Shown here piece after piece: positions 34,601 through 45,387 of a stretch of 64,000 nucleotides of DNA. Below the pieces are notes generated by a model, which ran no database searches, was not told where the DNA came from, and saw only the letters and a list, made by a program, of their open reading frames with translations. The stretch is from Catenaria anguillulae PL171 (Eukaryota; Blastocladiomycota; Blastocladiomycetes; Blastocladiales; Catenariaceae). Location of the stretch: contig MCFL01000001.1 in the NCBI GenBank assembly GCA_002102555.1, forward strand, positions 1,054,001 through 1,118,000. The letters are read 5' to 3'. Position 1 is the first letter of the stretch. Each line of letters opens with the position of its first letter. The position numbers and the translations under genes are program-made.

Positions 34601-35170
34601 GCAGGTTGCCGTGTCGAAATTGCGTGGAGTGTTCCTTGTTTCTGCAATGGGCTCGCTTCGCGTCAAGTGGGCGCACCAGGAGGTGTGGCTGTCGTTAGAT
34701 GATGGTCCGGCAATGCCATCCTTTGTAAGGTGCTCTATGCCATCAAGCTTACCGTTGTGAATTCAACAGGTCTGCTTGGCATTATCCCAACAACAGCAAG
34801 CGTTGCCGCCGCATCCCAAGATCAAGTTCCCGCGAGCTCCCATTCGCTCGTTCATAAATCTCATGCCGCAAGCGTCACCGGCAAAGTGCTTCGCCTCTCC
34901 ACCATGCGTTATAACCCGGATCCATCGAATCAAACAAACTGCATTGAAGTCATCACCAGCGGCGCGGGATACGTGATTCAATTCACTCCAGGCGAAAGAA
35001 GCGACTGGGTCAAGTGCTTGACCCGTGCAGGGGCAGTGGTTCAGAACAGCCACAGGCCGTCATCTGCTGCCGGCGCACACAGTTCGAATCACGGCCATGC
35101 TGATGGAGTCGGTGTTGGCGATGCTTCGACCTTTGCCGTGTCGACTGTTGCAAACAAAGGTAGCGCATGA
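31675..35170 (+). CDS. Class C (GABA-B-like) GPCR with PH-like cytosolic tail, about 12 exons
   Basis: Exons 31675-32073, 32135-32170, 32239-32335, 32414-32594, 32678-32832, 32919-33022, 33084-33214, 33296-34010, 34103-34258, 34332-34541 and 34584-34724 join in phase; the last junction (into about 34,790-35,170) is uncertain. A signal peptide (MAFWIVALAVLLITTF) leads a periplasmic-binding-like ectodomain with several N-glycosylation sites and VVGVIGDRTS. Seven membrane helices follow, about 33440-34420, with the TM3 end AMKAFRIWTIF typical of the class. The tail has VSKLRGVFLVS, then LRVKWAHQEVWLSL and IEVITSGAGYVIQF, ERSDWVKCL, a PH-like pattern. The Cys-rich domain of metabotropic receptors is absent, as in GABA-B receptors. 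The ligand is unknown. Confidence 0.82.
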
Positions 35171-35370
35171 GAATCGGGGCTTTCGTCTCATTCCAAGCGA
35201 AGGAGGGCATATGGGACTATAGGAGTGGGTCAAGAGAGAACAGCTAGTTTCAGCAAAGCAGTCGTGTTACATGCCAACGCATTGTGCCTCATATAGACTC
35301 ATTTTCAGTGGGAGAGGCCGTTTGGAATCAATAGCGTAGAGCATCACATCGAGAAGGCAAAGTAAACACC

Positions 35371-36741
35371 TCACACAGCGGCCTTGGCCGCCGCTGCTCC
35401 ACTCGCCTCATTCAACGCCGCATTGGACGCGCTCTGCGGCAAACCACCCTGCCCAGCCCCACCTCCGACCACTGTCCCACTTGAAGGTGGCGCATTCTTT
35501 GACTCCAACGCGCTTGTCACCGCCTTGATTCCACCCAAGTACGCCCACCGCGGCATGGGCCACACCTGCTGGTCGTCCATAGCCGTGACATACTCAAGAG
35601 CCAGCGGGTTTGCGCCCTCGGGATCAAAAACAGCCAGCCAATCGCGAGCCGTCGGCAATCCGGAATCAGCAACCAAGTTTAGGAGTACACCAACGGGCGG
35701 AATGTACGATTCGCCCGTCGCATTGCCCAGCATGCCAGAGGTGAGAACTTGGTCAAGGAAGGATTTGAGGTCGGATTTGGACACACTGGCAAGGCGCGTT
35801 CCCAGTTGAATGAGGCCGCGGGAAACGCGTGAAGCAGATGTGATTGTCGAGAGGTCGACGAGGTCGTCAGGTGACTTGATGACACCGCCTGGCGTGGAAA
35901 CCGACCGCTGCTGCTGCATCTGCTGCTGTTGCTGAAGCTGCTGTTGTTGTTGCTGTTGCTGAAGCTCTGCGGCCGCGATTTCCGTTGCTGCCAACGTAAT
36001 GGGATCAATTGCTGCAGTGGCCGCTCCTCCACGGGCAGTGGATGCATTGGCAGCAGCCTTGCTGGGGTCGATGACACGAGAAACCCAGAAAGGAAAAACT
36101 CGTTGGACGTCATCTTGCACAGAGATGAGGCGCGAGGCCGAAAAGATGGGATCCGGTTTACCAAGGAGGCTGGATGAGTCTTGGCCATCGGCTGGTACAA
36201 CCGTTCCGGAATTCGTTGGAGCCTTCCTTGTATTAGCCCCGGTATTCTGGTGACAGGTATCATCCAGATCGCGCAGATAGGCCATGATGACATCGCGTGG
36301 GCCTTCGACGAGGTGCAAAGCAACCGATGGCAGAACGACAAGCACACCCGAAACAGCCTTTGTGTCCGACTGCAACGACTTGAAGAGAGATTGATAGTGA
36401 GCTACAGCATAGTCGAGGAGCAAGACTCGTCAGTCAGACGTAAGGCAATGCCGGCGCGGGAATCAGGCGAGCATATGCGTACAAGAAATGACTTGTGGCG
36501 ATACGGTCGGCGAGTTGGGTAACAGCTGGCTGACCACGACTGCCCGGTACACAAAGATTCGGGCGCTGTTGTTGTCCATTAAGATCCGCTCGAGGCGATT
36601 GGCTGGCTGAGTTGGTTCCTCTTGCCCCGCACCGTCATTGATCGTGGAGGGATCATTCCCAGCAGCGAGCAGCTGGCCGACGGAGGCCGCTGCCCCAGCG
36701 GCAGTTGGATTGGGACCGGAGGCTGGTTGTGGTTGTGCCAT
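35371..36741 (-). CDS. TEX47/BLUF-fold-like protein (437 aa), candidate flagellar gene
   Basis: Exons 36741-36483 and 36425-35371 join in phase 1 through a 57-nt intron. After an Ala/Gly-rich leader, residues about 50-140 read LERILMDNNSARIFVYRAVV, then across the splice DYAVAHYQSLFKSL, SGVLVVLPSVALHLVEGP and VIMAYLRDLDD. This alternation resembles the BLUF-like fold of animal TEX47. A polyglutamine tract (about 35905-35970) separates it from a helical C-terminal half. The resemblance is from memory of the fold pattern and remains tentative. Confidence 0.6.
35905..35970 (-). repeat. Polyglutamine (CAG/CAA) tract inside the TEX47-like gene
   Basis: The minus strand encodes about 20 glutamines interrupted by single Leu and Met. 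Mixed CAG/CAA codons make it less prone to slippage than a pure repeat. Confidence 0.85.
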
Positions 36742-37009
36742 GCTAAGATTTGCCTGATCAATGTGCTTTGACTCTTGCACTGTCGTCTGTCGTATACGTT
36801 CGCGGACGAAGTGCATTTTCCACTTGGTTACTGGTTGCTCTGGGAAAGAGCAACAATCCCTTGCTGGACGCGATCGACCATACCGCGGCACAATTCACTC
36901 GGCCGTCGATCCAACCTTTCGGAATAATGTCCGGCGGGCTTCATGACCAATCCGTCAATCCGTGCCAATTCGGTTCCGGAGCTCTTTCAGCACACAAGCG
37001 CAAACGACA

Positions 37010-37816
37010 ATGAATCCAAGACGATCCACCCAATTCCGCCCATGCATTGATTTGCACTCGGGCCTTGTCAAGCAAATCGTTGGCGGCACTCTCACGACCA
37101 CGGCGACAGATACGCCGGCCACCAACTTCACGTCCAATCTCCCAGCGGCACACTATGCTTCGCTTTACCGCCAACACAGTCTGCATGGCGGGCACGTCAT
37201 TATGCTGGGGCCGGGCAACAAGGACGCTGCGCGCGACGCACTCGCTGCGTGGCCCGACGCGCTGCAAATCGGCGGAGGCATTTCCTTGGACAATGCGCAG
37301 GAATGGATCGATGCGGGTGCCAGCAAGGTCATTGTAACCAGCTGGCTGTTTCCAGATGCCAAGTTTGACGAGCAGCGGTTGAATGCGCTTGTGGAGCAAG
37401 TTGGCAAGGATCGTGTGGTGGTCGACCTGAGCTGTCGGAAACGAGCAAATGCGAATGGCGAATGGGAGTGGGTGGTGGCCATGGACAAGTGGACCAGGCT
37501 GACCGACATGTCCATCAACAAGGATTCGCTGACCATGCTTGCGCAATACTGTTGCGAGTTTTTGATTCACGCTGCGGATGTTGAGGGACTGTGCCAAGGC
37601 ATCGACGAAGAGCTGGTCAAGGCGCTCGGAGAGTGGACTCCGATCCCGTGTACGTATGCGGGTGGTGGGCGCACGTTGGCCGACTTGGAATTGGTGGATC
37701 GACTCAGTGATGGCAAGGTTGACTTGACGATTGGCAGCGCCTTAGACATTTTCGGTGGGAAGGGTGTGACTTTGGCGGAATGTGTGGAGTGGAACAAGTC
37801 GCACCCAAGGTTTTGA
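37010..37816 (+). CDS. HIS6: Phosphoribosylformimino-AICAR ribotide isomerase (His6/HisA)
   Basis: 268 aa, one exon, close to yeast His6 (261). It starts with [18 protein letters not shown], where the Asp is the catalytic acid. [19 protein letters not shown], a DLSCRK block and [10 protein letters not shown] carry the other half-barrel features, and [16 protein letters not shown] gives the second phosphate-binding loop. The enzyme opens the ribose ring of ProFAR to PRFAR, step four of histidine synthesis in the cytosol. The ATG at 37010 is preferred over 36962 because the family starts a few residues before CIDLH. Confidence 0.96.
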   Translation: MNPRRSTQFRPCIDLHSGLVKQIVGGTLTTTATDTPATNFTSNLPAAHYASLYRQHSLHGGHVIMLGPGNKDAARDALAAWPDALQIGGGISLDNAQEWIDAGASKVIVTSWLFPDAKFDEQRLNALVEQVGKDRVVVDLSCRKRANANGEWEWVVAMDKWTRLTDMSINKDSLTMLAQYCCEFLIHAADVEGLCQGIDEELVKALGEWTPIPCTYAGGGRTLADLELVDRLSDGKVDLTIGSALDIFGGKGVTLAECVEWNKSHPRF

Positions 37817-38487
37817 TTTGAAGCCCCGAATGAAGATCCTTGCAAGCATCAGTCGTGCTATTCCCCTGTTCAATAATGTAGCACTAGTATAATCTGTCTG
37901 CCTTCTGACAGTGTCCGCGACTTGCACTTGGTTGGGACACATCATCGCTTGTCGTCCCGGCCCCTGGTCTTCCCAGTGTTTCGCCATCATGACTTCCAGC
38001 GCCTCGCGCGCAACTCGTTCTCTATACTGCCCTGTGAGCTGCTGGCCGACACGTTTTCGCTTGCTTTGCAGCGCTCCGCATTGCAGACACGAGCAAAGCA
38101 GTCCCCAAGATTATCGAGCGATCGCCTCACATTCACTGGTCATGGTCTCACCATGCATCAAGAAAGGCCCCTGGGTGATGACCGAGTATTCCTTGGAATC
38201 GCTTGCGATTGTCTCGAACGGGAGAAGATTGATGTGATTCCGCTCAATCGTCTGTGATTCTTGTTCCACGCGTTCAGCACATTTGCGACCCAGTGCGATC
38301 TCGGGCAATCGCCGGTGGGTCGTTTCCACATGAACTATATCGATAAATCGCAAGTGATTGCTCGCCATTGTCCAGATACCCCCTAACGCTATTGGGTAGG
38401 ATATGAACTATGGCTGTGACGAGGCATTTAGGGTGAGTCATGTATCGGGCAATCAGGCAGGTGACAAGGGTATATTTGTGAAGTAAT
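37817..38487. repeat. AATCGC/GCGATT-rich region beside the Plavaka transposase (left cluster)
   Basis: Between His6 and the transposase stop. AATCGC at 38197, 38307 and 38346 and GCGATT at 38205 fall within about 155 bp; 38197-38210 is a perfect AATCGC-TT-GCGATT hairpin. GTGATTGCTCGCCATT at about 38354 recurs with one change near 45275. I read these as transposon subterminal repeats. No terminal inverted repeat was found. Confidence 0.5.
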
Positions 38488-41400
38488 CTAGCGCAATTTG
38501 TACAAAAAATGGTCTTCTCGCTGCTGCATGACCGTTTCCTTATCGACAAACGAGTTCAGCAACCACTTGGCACACCGATCCGTGACATTGTTTCTGTTCA
38601 GCCCATCGTCATTTGCCATTGACGAGAAGTACGGCATCAGATGAGCGGCAGACATGAACTGGTCAAGCCCAATGACACCCATGCGGCTCTTGTGTAGGAT
38701 TGGAGCCCCGCTTGTGGGTTCACAGCCAAGGAGGCGCTCGTCCTGTGGACCCGCGCCAGGTGTGAATCGGGTAAAGTACTGCCCGAATGCAACGTAAAAG
38801 GACTCAGTCGACAGGCGAGCAGCGCCAGTAGGAGCGGGATTCGCGCCAACGGGTGCTGAATACTCAAAGCGGATAAAGAGCCGAGGTAGGAAAATGGAAA
38901 CGGTATTGTTGAGGTTGTCAATCTGGACAATGTCACGAGATGGTGGGCATCATGTCAGTCATGAAAAATGCATGCAGAGCAAATCCGCAAAAATGCCAAC
39001 GCACAACTGCAAAATCTCGGCGAAGCTGCCCATGAAAGAGCGTGACCCGACCGAAAATGGTTTCCTCGACAATTGCTTGTGCAAGATTACTCCAGCGGTC
39101 AATGACGAGCTTTTGCGCAGGTGCAACCTGTACTCGACTAAGATTAGTTGAGGGTGTGAAGCATGTAAAGCAAGCGGTCGGATGAATACGCACGTTGGAT
39201 ACCTGAGCAGCAAGTACCAGTTGAGCGTCCTTTTCCGTGAAAGATCCATGGGGACGGTGCCTGTAATTTGAACATGTCGCAGGACGGATGAGTGAACAAG
39301 CGCTACATCATTTCAGGGTCCATTGAGCATGCGTACTCAATAGACGACATGACATAATTGCCTAGCAATCTCGTCAATCCCTTCAAATCGACAAATCGGT
39401 GCTCCAAATCAGCAAGCGTATCCAGCGTGCAGCCGCCTCGGGTCGCGAGTTTGGCGAACAGCGACCAGGCGTAGTGGTTGGCGTCGCTGCCTTGAAGCTC
39501 GCCGACAGTAGGTGCGCGCTTTGGGCGTGCAGCGGATTCGTCAAGTGGGTTGCTTGATGATTCGCCGCTGCCGTCGGGCGACTCGTTGTCGTCGTCATCG
39601 TCGCCGTCGTCGTCGTCACCGTCGTCGTCACCGTCGTCGTCACCGTCGTCGTCGTCGTTGTCGTCGTCATCGCTGCCATCACCCGCGGTGTCCGCGATTG
39701 CAGTGGCGGCGGGGAAGGCAGAGCGATGAAGAGCGGAGGTGGCAGGCAAGGTGGGGCAGCGGGGGTCGGCTGCGCGTGCACCAGCGCGAGTTTGCTCAAC
39801 ATGGTAAAGGATTGCCTGGGCTGCCGGGCCCCATGTGCGACGGTTGATAAATTGAGGGTGGTACAGCGCCAAGTGTGTAAACTGAGCAGAAAGGGCGTCA
39901 AATGCAACGACTCGGTCGAAAGCACCAGACTCGAGGTTGCTGCGCCGGTTTGTGCGCTTGGATGGGGCCTTGACAGAGTTCTTGTGCAGCAGCTCGACAT
40001 GGAGGGCCGTGGTTGTGCCATGGGTGGTGCCAAAGCTGGTAATCGACTGGCGAATGTGGTTGATCATGTGGAAGACCGTGGCCTTGGGAATAGCGAGGTC
40101 AAAGACGTTGAAATACTCGGAAATCATGTGGAAGAATTGATCCAGCTCCTGGTCGAGCTCGCCCAACATGGATTCGGTGACATGGCGTGCGCGGGAGAGA
40201 TGCATAAGAGCCGCAAATGACGCAAAGGCACCGACCACGATCATGTTCTTGAGCTCGGCGTCTTGCCCGTCAAAAATGTCAATGAGCAAAAGAGGAAACA
40301 CCTGTGCAAATAGGAACACGACAAGCGGGTCAGCATAGCTTGACAGCAGGGTGGATGTGGGTATGTAGACGCACACAAGCAAGGGATTGCCATTCTGCAC
40401 CAGTCAGCATGGTGAAGTCGTTGATGGACAGCGCGCGCAGTGTGCTCGACGAGAACAGCGGTACGGCATGAAGCCGCCGGAATAACCGCAAGCGAAATGC
40501 GTTATTGTTGGAACATTCGGTTGCAAGAGCACCACACAAGTGTCGACCAAAAGCGCCGATAAGCAGTTGGTGCAGTTCATCCGTTGAAAATGCAGAGTAG
40601 ATATTGAAGTTGGGAAGGCACCAAAAGGCGGGCTACACAAAGGAAACATGAAGTACGCTGTGAGGGGACATTGTAGCAGATCTCAAAAACGGTGGGACAA
40701 TGTACCCGCACACTCAAATGCACACCAGTCGCCTTCTCCTTCTTCTCGACGGCGGCCTTTGTGAGCATCCCACTACTGGCCGCAGTGAAGTTGCGAATGA
40801 TTTCGTTTGTGCAGCGCGGCGTAACATGCAGACAGCGCAAGTGGAACTGATCCACGCTTGTGTTGCAAATCGGGCAAGTTTGATTTTGCTTTGTGAGCCC
40901 AACGAGAGCCAGTTCGGGTAGATCGGCAATGTAGATGAGCAAGTGCGGGTGTGCATTAAAGTATTGGCCGTTGGGGAAACGCATGGGGGTACCGCTATAC
41001 AAATGGAAGCCATCAGTGAGCAAAAAGATGCTGAGCCGAGAGATCAGGGATGCGTACGTTTCGCATGCGGCAAGAAACTGCTTCGTGAAGAGCATGCGAA
41101 TGGCCGAGTGGAAAATTTCCTTGTTGATGACGGACGCATCGGCCATGATGGCAACGTCAGTGTGCTCTTGCGCGGGTTGAACAAGATATCCGACAAGAAT
41201 AGCAGCATCAGAACTTGGGCTGGCGCGAGCATCGGACGAATGCATAGCGCAGGAGAGGTAGATTGGCCACAGCGAACGGCGGTTACGGACCTGAGCGTTT
41301 GGGAACAAGGCGAGAGGAGAGAATGAGCAAATATACAACGGTAACAGTCCAAGCGATTCTCGTACCAGGCTTTTGTCGGAAGAAAGAACAAGCGGAATAA

Positions 41401-42419
41401 GAACATGGCCAAATGGCAAGAGCGCGAGTGCCTCAGCCCACGCATCACCCGTCTTGACGTCGCCAAACACACGCTCCAGCCCCTCTGACGTGCGTCGGAT
41501 GTGGACCTCTGGCTCCATAGACAATTGCGTTGCAAGATGGGCCCGAGCAATAAGGTCACGCACACATTCGAGCAAATCGCGGTGATAAAACTCGTACTCG
41601 CGGCCATTCCCGTCCTTGAGAACGTCCCTGATACCGAAGAGGGCGAATTCCGATTCCTTGAGGAGGCGCCGGTTTTGAGATGGTGTCAAAATGTCGGCTT
41701 CGCAGCCCGGAAAGTATGACAAGAGGAGCTTGTTGAGGGCAAGCGCTTGAGCGTCCGATAGGCGAGCTTCGACGTTGGCAAAGTGCGCGAGTTCGAATGC
41801 AAACATGCTCGGAAATGGATGATGCGGCGGACGCTCGGCATTGGGAGATTTCGGGAGCAGTTCAGGCGGGATTGTGGACGGGTCCAGGGGGACAGGTGGA
41901 TGACAATCGTCGGCAAAGTATACACCTGATATCGGGCAAGGGGTCGCATTGCATTAGCGAGAATGACCCGTGCACGCTCTACAGCAAGGCATACATACCT
42001 TCGGTGTTGTAGCGAAACCCTCGTACGTCCACAAACTCCTTTGGCTCACGCACAGTGCCATCCGTAGTCCGAGCCGGTTCGGGCGTATCCACGTCCATTC
42101 GAGACTCGCCATCAGATTCCTCGCCGCCAGAAAAAGGTTCAGGAGCAGGAGGTGCCGGACGCAGTTGGAAATTCGGCTCGGGATCTGCCGGTCGCCCGTG
42201 AAAGCCAGGCGGAACAAAGGAAGGGTCGTGGCCGTCGTGGAACTCCTCTGGGCGAGTCGTTGGGCCCTGGCTTTTTGGTGCGGGTCGGTCGGCGCATTTG
42301 CCCTTCATCCGGCCCTGGTGGGATTTGAGACCGTGTGCGGTAGGGACGCCTTTCCCGCACGTTGGGCACCAATACTTGTTGGGCGGATTAACAATCGGTT
42401 TGGTCGGTGGTGCTGACAT
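38488..42419 (-). CDS. Plavaka-type transposase, 9 exons, fully open (about 1116 aa)
   Basis: Exons 42419-41999, 41925-41366, 41290-41058, 40994-40706, 40632-40375, 40301-39337, 39260-39194, 39127-39005 and 38922-38488 all join in phase without a stop. Exon 1 has a C2H2 finger (YWCPTCGKGVPTAHGLKSHQ). Later blocks follow the Plavaka order: FYHRDLLECVRDLI, ERVFGDVKTGDAW, then PLVLSSDKSL spliced to RRSLWPIYLSCAM, LIYIADLPELALVG, TCPICN, FNIYSAFSTDELHQLLIGAF, then IPKATVFHMINHIRQSITSF. The C-terminal block is GVIGLDQFMSAAHLMPYF ending in NSFVDKE. An Asp-rich tract interrupts exon 6. Phase is preserved over eight introns, which argues for recent or current function. Confidence 0.86.
39585..39680 (-). 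repeat. GAC/GAT trinucleotide array (poly-Asp) in the transposase
   Basis: The plus strand repeats gtcgtcgtcacc units about four times with flanking gtc/atc triplets. On the coding strand this gives about 30 Asp residues broken by Gly and Asn. It sits between the catalytic region and the C-terminal domain and looks like a microsatellite expansion in a linker. Confidence 0.85.
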
Positions 42420-43102
42420 TGAATTGAATGGTCTTCATGCGAGCTGGTGGTCAAGAGAAGCAGCAACCTGAGCGAATTATCGTTCGAGTCTGCGGCCGCC
42501 GGCCGGGCGGCCAGCGGAGGTGGAATCGGACCGCGGTCGACATGTCGGTGGGTATTGCTTGCGACTGGGTGAGTGTGCGCGCTTGCGGACGGATGATCTG
42601 ATGTTTGCATGGCAACGGCTGAGTGTTTCGGAAATGATGCGATGTCATGCAAGCGGAAGAGAAAGGAAGGTGTCGGATCCTTTGTCTGGTGTGGTTTGGG
42701 TTTGCCTCAATTTGGCTTTAGGCTTGCGTTGGTCCGTCGATTGACACCTATCTCACGCGATCTCGTGCGATCGCGGGAAATGTCTCACGTCTGCTTGACG
42801 CGTGCCGCTGCCGAAGTGGCCCACAGCCGGATGGATGCACGGTTTGGCTCGCTTTTCCCGACAAATCTGGTACGCAAGCGTTTCAGAAACGTTGTACATG
42901 GCATGCAGTGATTGCGTACTTGTCCATACTCACCCATTGACGGTTGTGATTGGCCAAAAAACAAACGATAAAGCGATGAAGGCAATCTGGCGATGGACCT
43001 AAATACTCACAATCTGGCAACTGTCGGCACTCGATAGCTAATATGAGCACGCAATCCGGTATTATCCGGCACTGTTGAGTCATCAGCAATCCGGTCCATC
43101 CG
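42420..43102. other. Divergent promoter region inside the proposed transposon
   Basis: About 680 bp between the transposase ATG (minus) and the unknown gene (plus). It has a nested palindromic run of CGCGATC/GATCGCG near 42755-42777 (acgcgatctcgtgcgatcgc) but lacks the AATCGC clustering of the outer flanks. Confidence 0.45.
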
Positions 43103-44914
43103 ATGGAAGAACAGAAATCTCTCAAGAAGGAGCAACACCCCGTCCCCGCTCTGGTCTTGGACCTCTATCCATTGTTGCACCACCTCCCTCAACATTCTGC
43201 GCCGACGTCCACCGCCATGTTCAATCCCGAATACTTCAACATACTCAAGTCTATCTTGGCTTTGCCGGAACCCATTCGTTCGCACAGGCTTCAGACCGAG
43301 TTGGGCTACTATCTCGTTGCAGAGGGACTTGCATCTGTCCTCATGCCCAGTGCCATCATCCCATTAACGCCCGATCTGGCCGCAATCGCCAATCTCCCGC
43401 TCGAGCCCAATCGTGCCGCGTCCCCCTTGCCTGCCTCACCATTTGCCGGTGCATCTACGGCAGCCGCAACTTTTGTCCCTGCAACTTCTGGCCCTATCCG
43501 CCGTGCTGCGCCTGTGCCCACGACGCCCGCTCCAGCCTTGGCACACCCAAACATTGGGACCATCACCGCCACAACTCCGTCCACCCCCTCTGCTGCGCTG
43601 TCCGCGCCAAACAAGCGCAAGTCCAACGACTTTGACGCAATTGCCGCCGCCATTCAACCTCATGCCATCACCAATCTGATTGCCAATGACCCGCGCGGCT
43701 CAATGGACGCCATCACCGCAAGTGCGCCCAAGAAATCTCGACTTGCCAACCCAAAGTCGAAGTCATCAAGTCCCGATGATGATACAATCGCCGCGGGCTC
43801 AACCAAGGCTGATTGGATGAAGGTCATTGGTCGCCATATGCGTGGGCGTCGGCTGTGCATGCACGAAGACGACCCGGCGACCACAGCCCGCATTCTTTCC
43901 GTTGCGGCTGGTATTCCCGAGGCGTTCACTACTCCTCAAGTGGTACATTGCCCTGCTTCCATTCGCACCCGCAATTGCCGTACTCACCCAGCCTGCAATC
44001 TAGATCGCCAAAGCCATTCGGGACGGCGACCGCACGACTGCCTCAGGGGTAGGCGGACCCCTCAAGGCGATCATGAAGCAAGCCGTCGAGGAAGTCCGCG
44101 AGGTAGTCGAGGCCTTGCAGATCGAATCACACGATCCGAACCTCGTCACGTCGGCCTACTCGGGTGACGAGAAGGACTGGGCGCACATAATCATGTTCAA
44201 CACAGTGGACGAGATTGTGGACGGCAAGGCGGTGCCGAAGGTCGTGATGCGCAAGTTCATGCAGATGTGGGTGACGCATGAGCTGCAGGTGACTGGTACG
44301 CCTTGTGCGCGCGTGGGCAGCGTCGCTCAACCCAGATGGCTAACTGGCATGATTGCGCTACGTGTCTGTCATTGCAGGCCCCAAGCTGTACCTCGACATG
44401 TCGCGGTACTTCCAGGCCGCCAACCGCATCGCTCTCAATGACGGTCGCGAGGCACCGTCGCCCCTGATTGTGGATCGCCATCGTGCGATCGTCGCGTCAT
44501 GTGTGGTGAGGGTATGGTGTTCCCACCCGTGCCCAAAAGACATTGACTGGTTTGATTGACTCCCATTGTCTGTGCCTGCTTCCTTCTCTCGCTCAGGTTC
44601 TCACCGCCCTCCACCAGCAGTTGGCGCTCGAGCCCAAGACTGCCGCTTTGGCCAAGATGTGGCAGTCCAACACGGACCAAGCAAGCAAGAAGGCTGCAGT
44701 TTGGGTCGCGCTGGATGAGCTGCCGGACAGTGACCCCCAGATCATGGCGTTGAGGGCTGGGGTTCAGCTTGCCGTGGCCGGGGTAGACCACGCGGCGGCG
44801 AAGATGTGTGGTTGGGGCAAGGATAAGGTGACTGCGGGCGCCGCGACTGGTGTGGAAGGCGGCGCTGCCGCTGAGGGACAGGAAGGTGGAGATGCGGACG
44901 AGGGTGGTGAGTGA
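43103..44914 (+). CDS. Unknown four-exon gene beside the transposase (525 aa)
   Basis: Exons 43103-43942, 44004-44295, 44378-44505 and 44597-44914 join in phase. The ATG at 43217 (context accgccATG) is an alternative start giving 487 aa. Residues about 40-80 (MFNPEYFNILKSILALPEP, TELGYYLVAEGLASVL) are helical. A Pro/Ala/Thr-rich linker with a basic patch (PNKRKSNDF, KKSRLANPKSK) follows. A helical second half has KAIMKQAVEEVREVVEAL and VVMRKFMQMWVTHELQ. The end is Gly/Glu-rich. No family is recognised. Its head-to-head position next to the transposase inside matching repeat clusters suggests a second transposon protein, which is an inference. Confidence 0.7.
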
Positions 44915-44950
44915 GTGGTCATGTCGAGGTTGTCGGGAATATGGATTCTG

Positions 44951-44967
44951 TTTTTTTTTTTTTTTTT
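44951..44967 (+). repeat. Poly(T) run of 17
   Basis: Seventeen consecutive T, followed by g and tttt, lie 36 bp past the stop codon at 44914. It may be part of the 3' UTR or terminator context, or the edge of an inserted sequence. Confidence 0.8.
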
Positions 44968-45026
44968 GTTTTAGTATTCATTCAATACATTCGTTTCAGT
45001 TTTTTTAAAAATTGGTTTCCGCTAGC

Positions 45027-45387
45027 AATCGCAAGGAATGAGGGTAAGTGATGGAGCGAAGTGGCCGTGAATCGCTCTGTATTCTGTAAGCAGTTGACTG
45101 TGATTGCAACCTCTCGCAACTATGGTACATGTCGGAATACCGTGCTATGACGAGGAATCGCAAGTATGAGTGGATGTCGATGGATAAGAATCATTGGCGA
45201 TTGCTCCTAACGATCGGTGGGAATAGCGAAGAATCGCAGGAAACCACCGTCCTGCGATTTCAACCTATCGTTTGTGATTGCTCGTCATTCCTGACTGTCC
45301 GCTCACTGAAGCAAAATCACATTCCATCGCAAAAAAAGAACCTCCGATCGCACACGTCAGTGTAATCGCACGTCATTGCGAGCGATT
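45027..45387. repeat. AATCGC/GCGATT hexamer cluster (right cluster)
   Basis: AATCGC starts at 45027, 45070, 45156, 45232 and 45364; GCGATT starts at 45197, 45254 and 45382. Eight copies in about 360 bp compare with roughly 0.2 expected for random sequence on both strands. AATCGCAGGA (45232-45241) and TCCTGCGATT (45250-45259) form a perfect 10-bp stem with an 8-nt loop. GTGATTGCTCGTCATT near 45275 matches the left cluster. No gene overlaps it. Confidence 0.8.

Noticed and set aside
35070-35100. GTTCGAATC as a tRNA B box
   Set aside because: It lies in the coding tail of the GPCR, and no A box or acceptor stem could be paired around it.
36962-37009. Longer His6 start at 36962
   Set aside because: The family begins only a few residues before CIDLH; the extra 16 residues have no counterpart.
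39303-39336. Stop codon TAG at 39303 as the end of the transposase
   Set aside because: A GTACGC donor just upstream splices in phase to three more exons that complete the Plavaka C-terminal domain.
43217-43400. Similarity of QTELGYYLV in the unknown gene to QTELGYHLV in family member A
   Set aside because: The match is one short helix with no support on either side, so chance is likely.
44951-44967. Poly(T) as the tail of a LINE-type retrotransposon
   Set aside because: No reverse transcriptase or target duplication is seen beside it; it sits directly after a stop codon.
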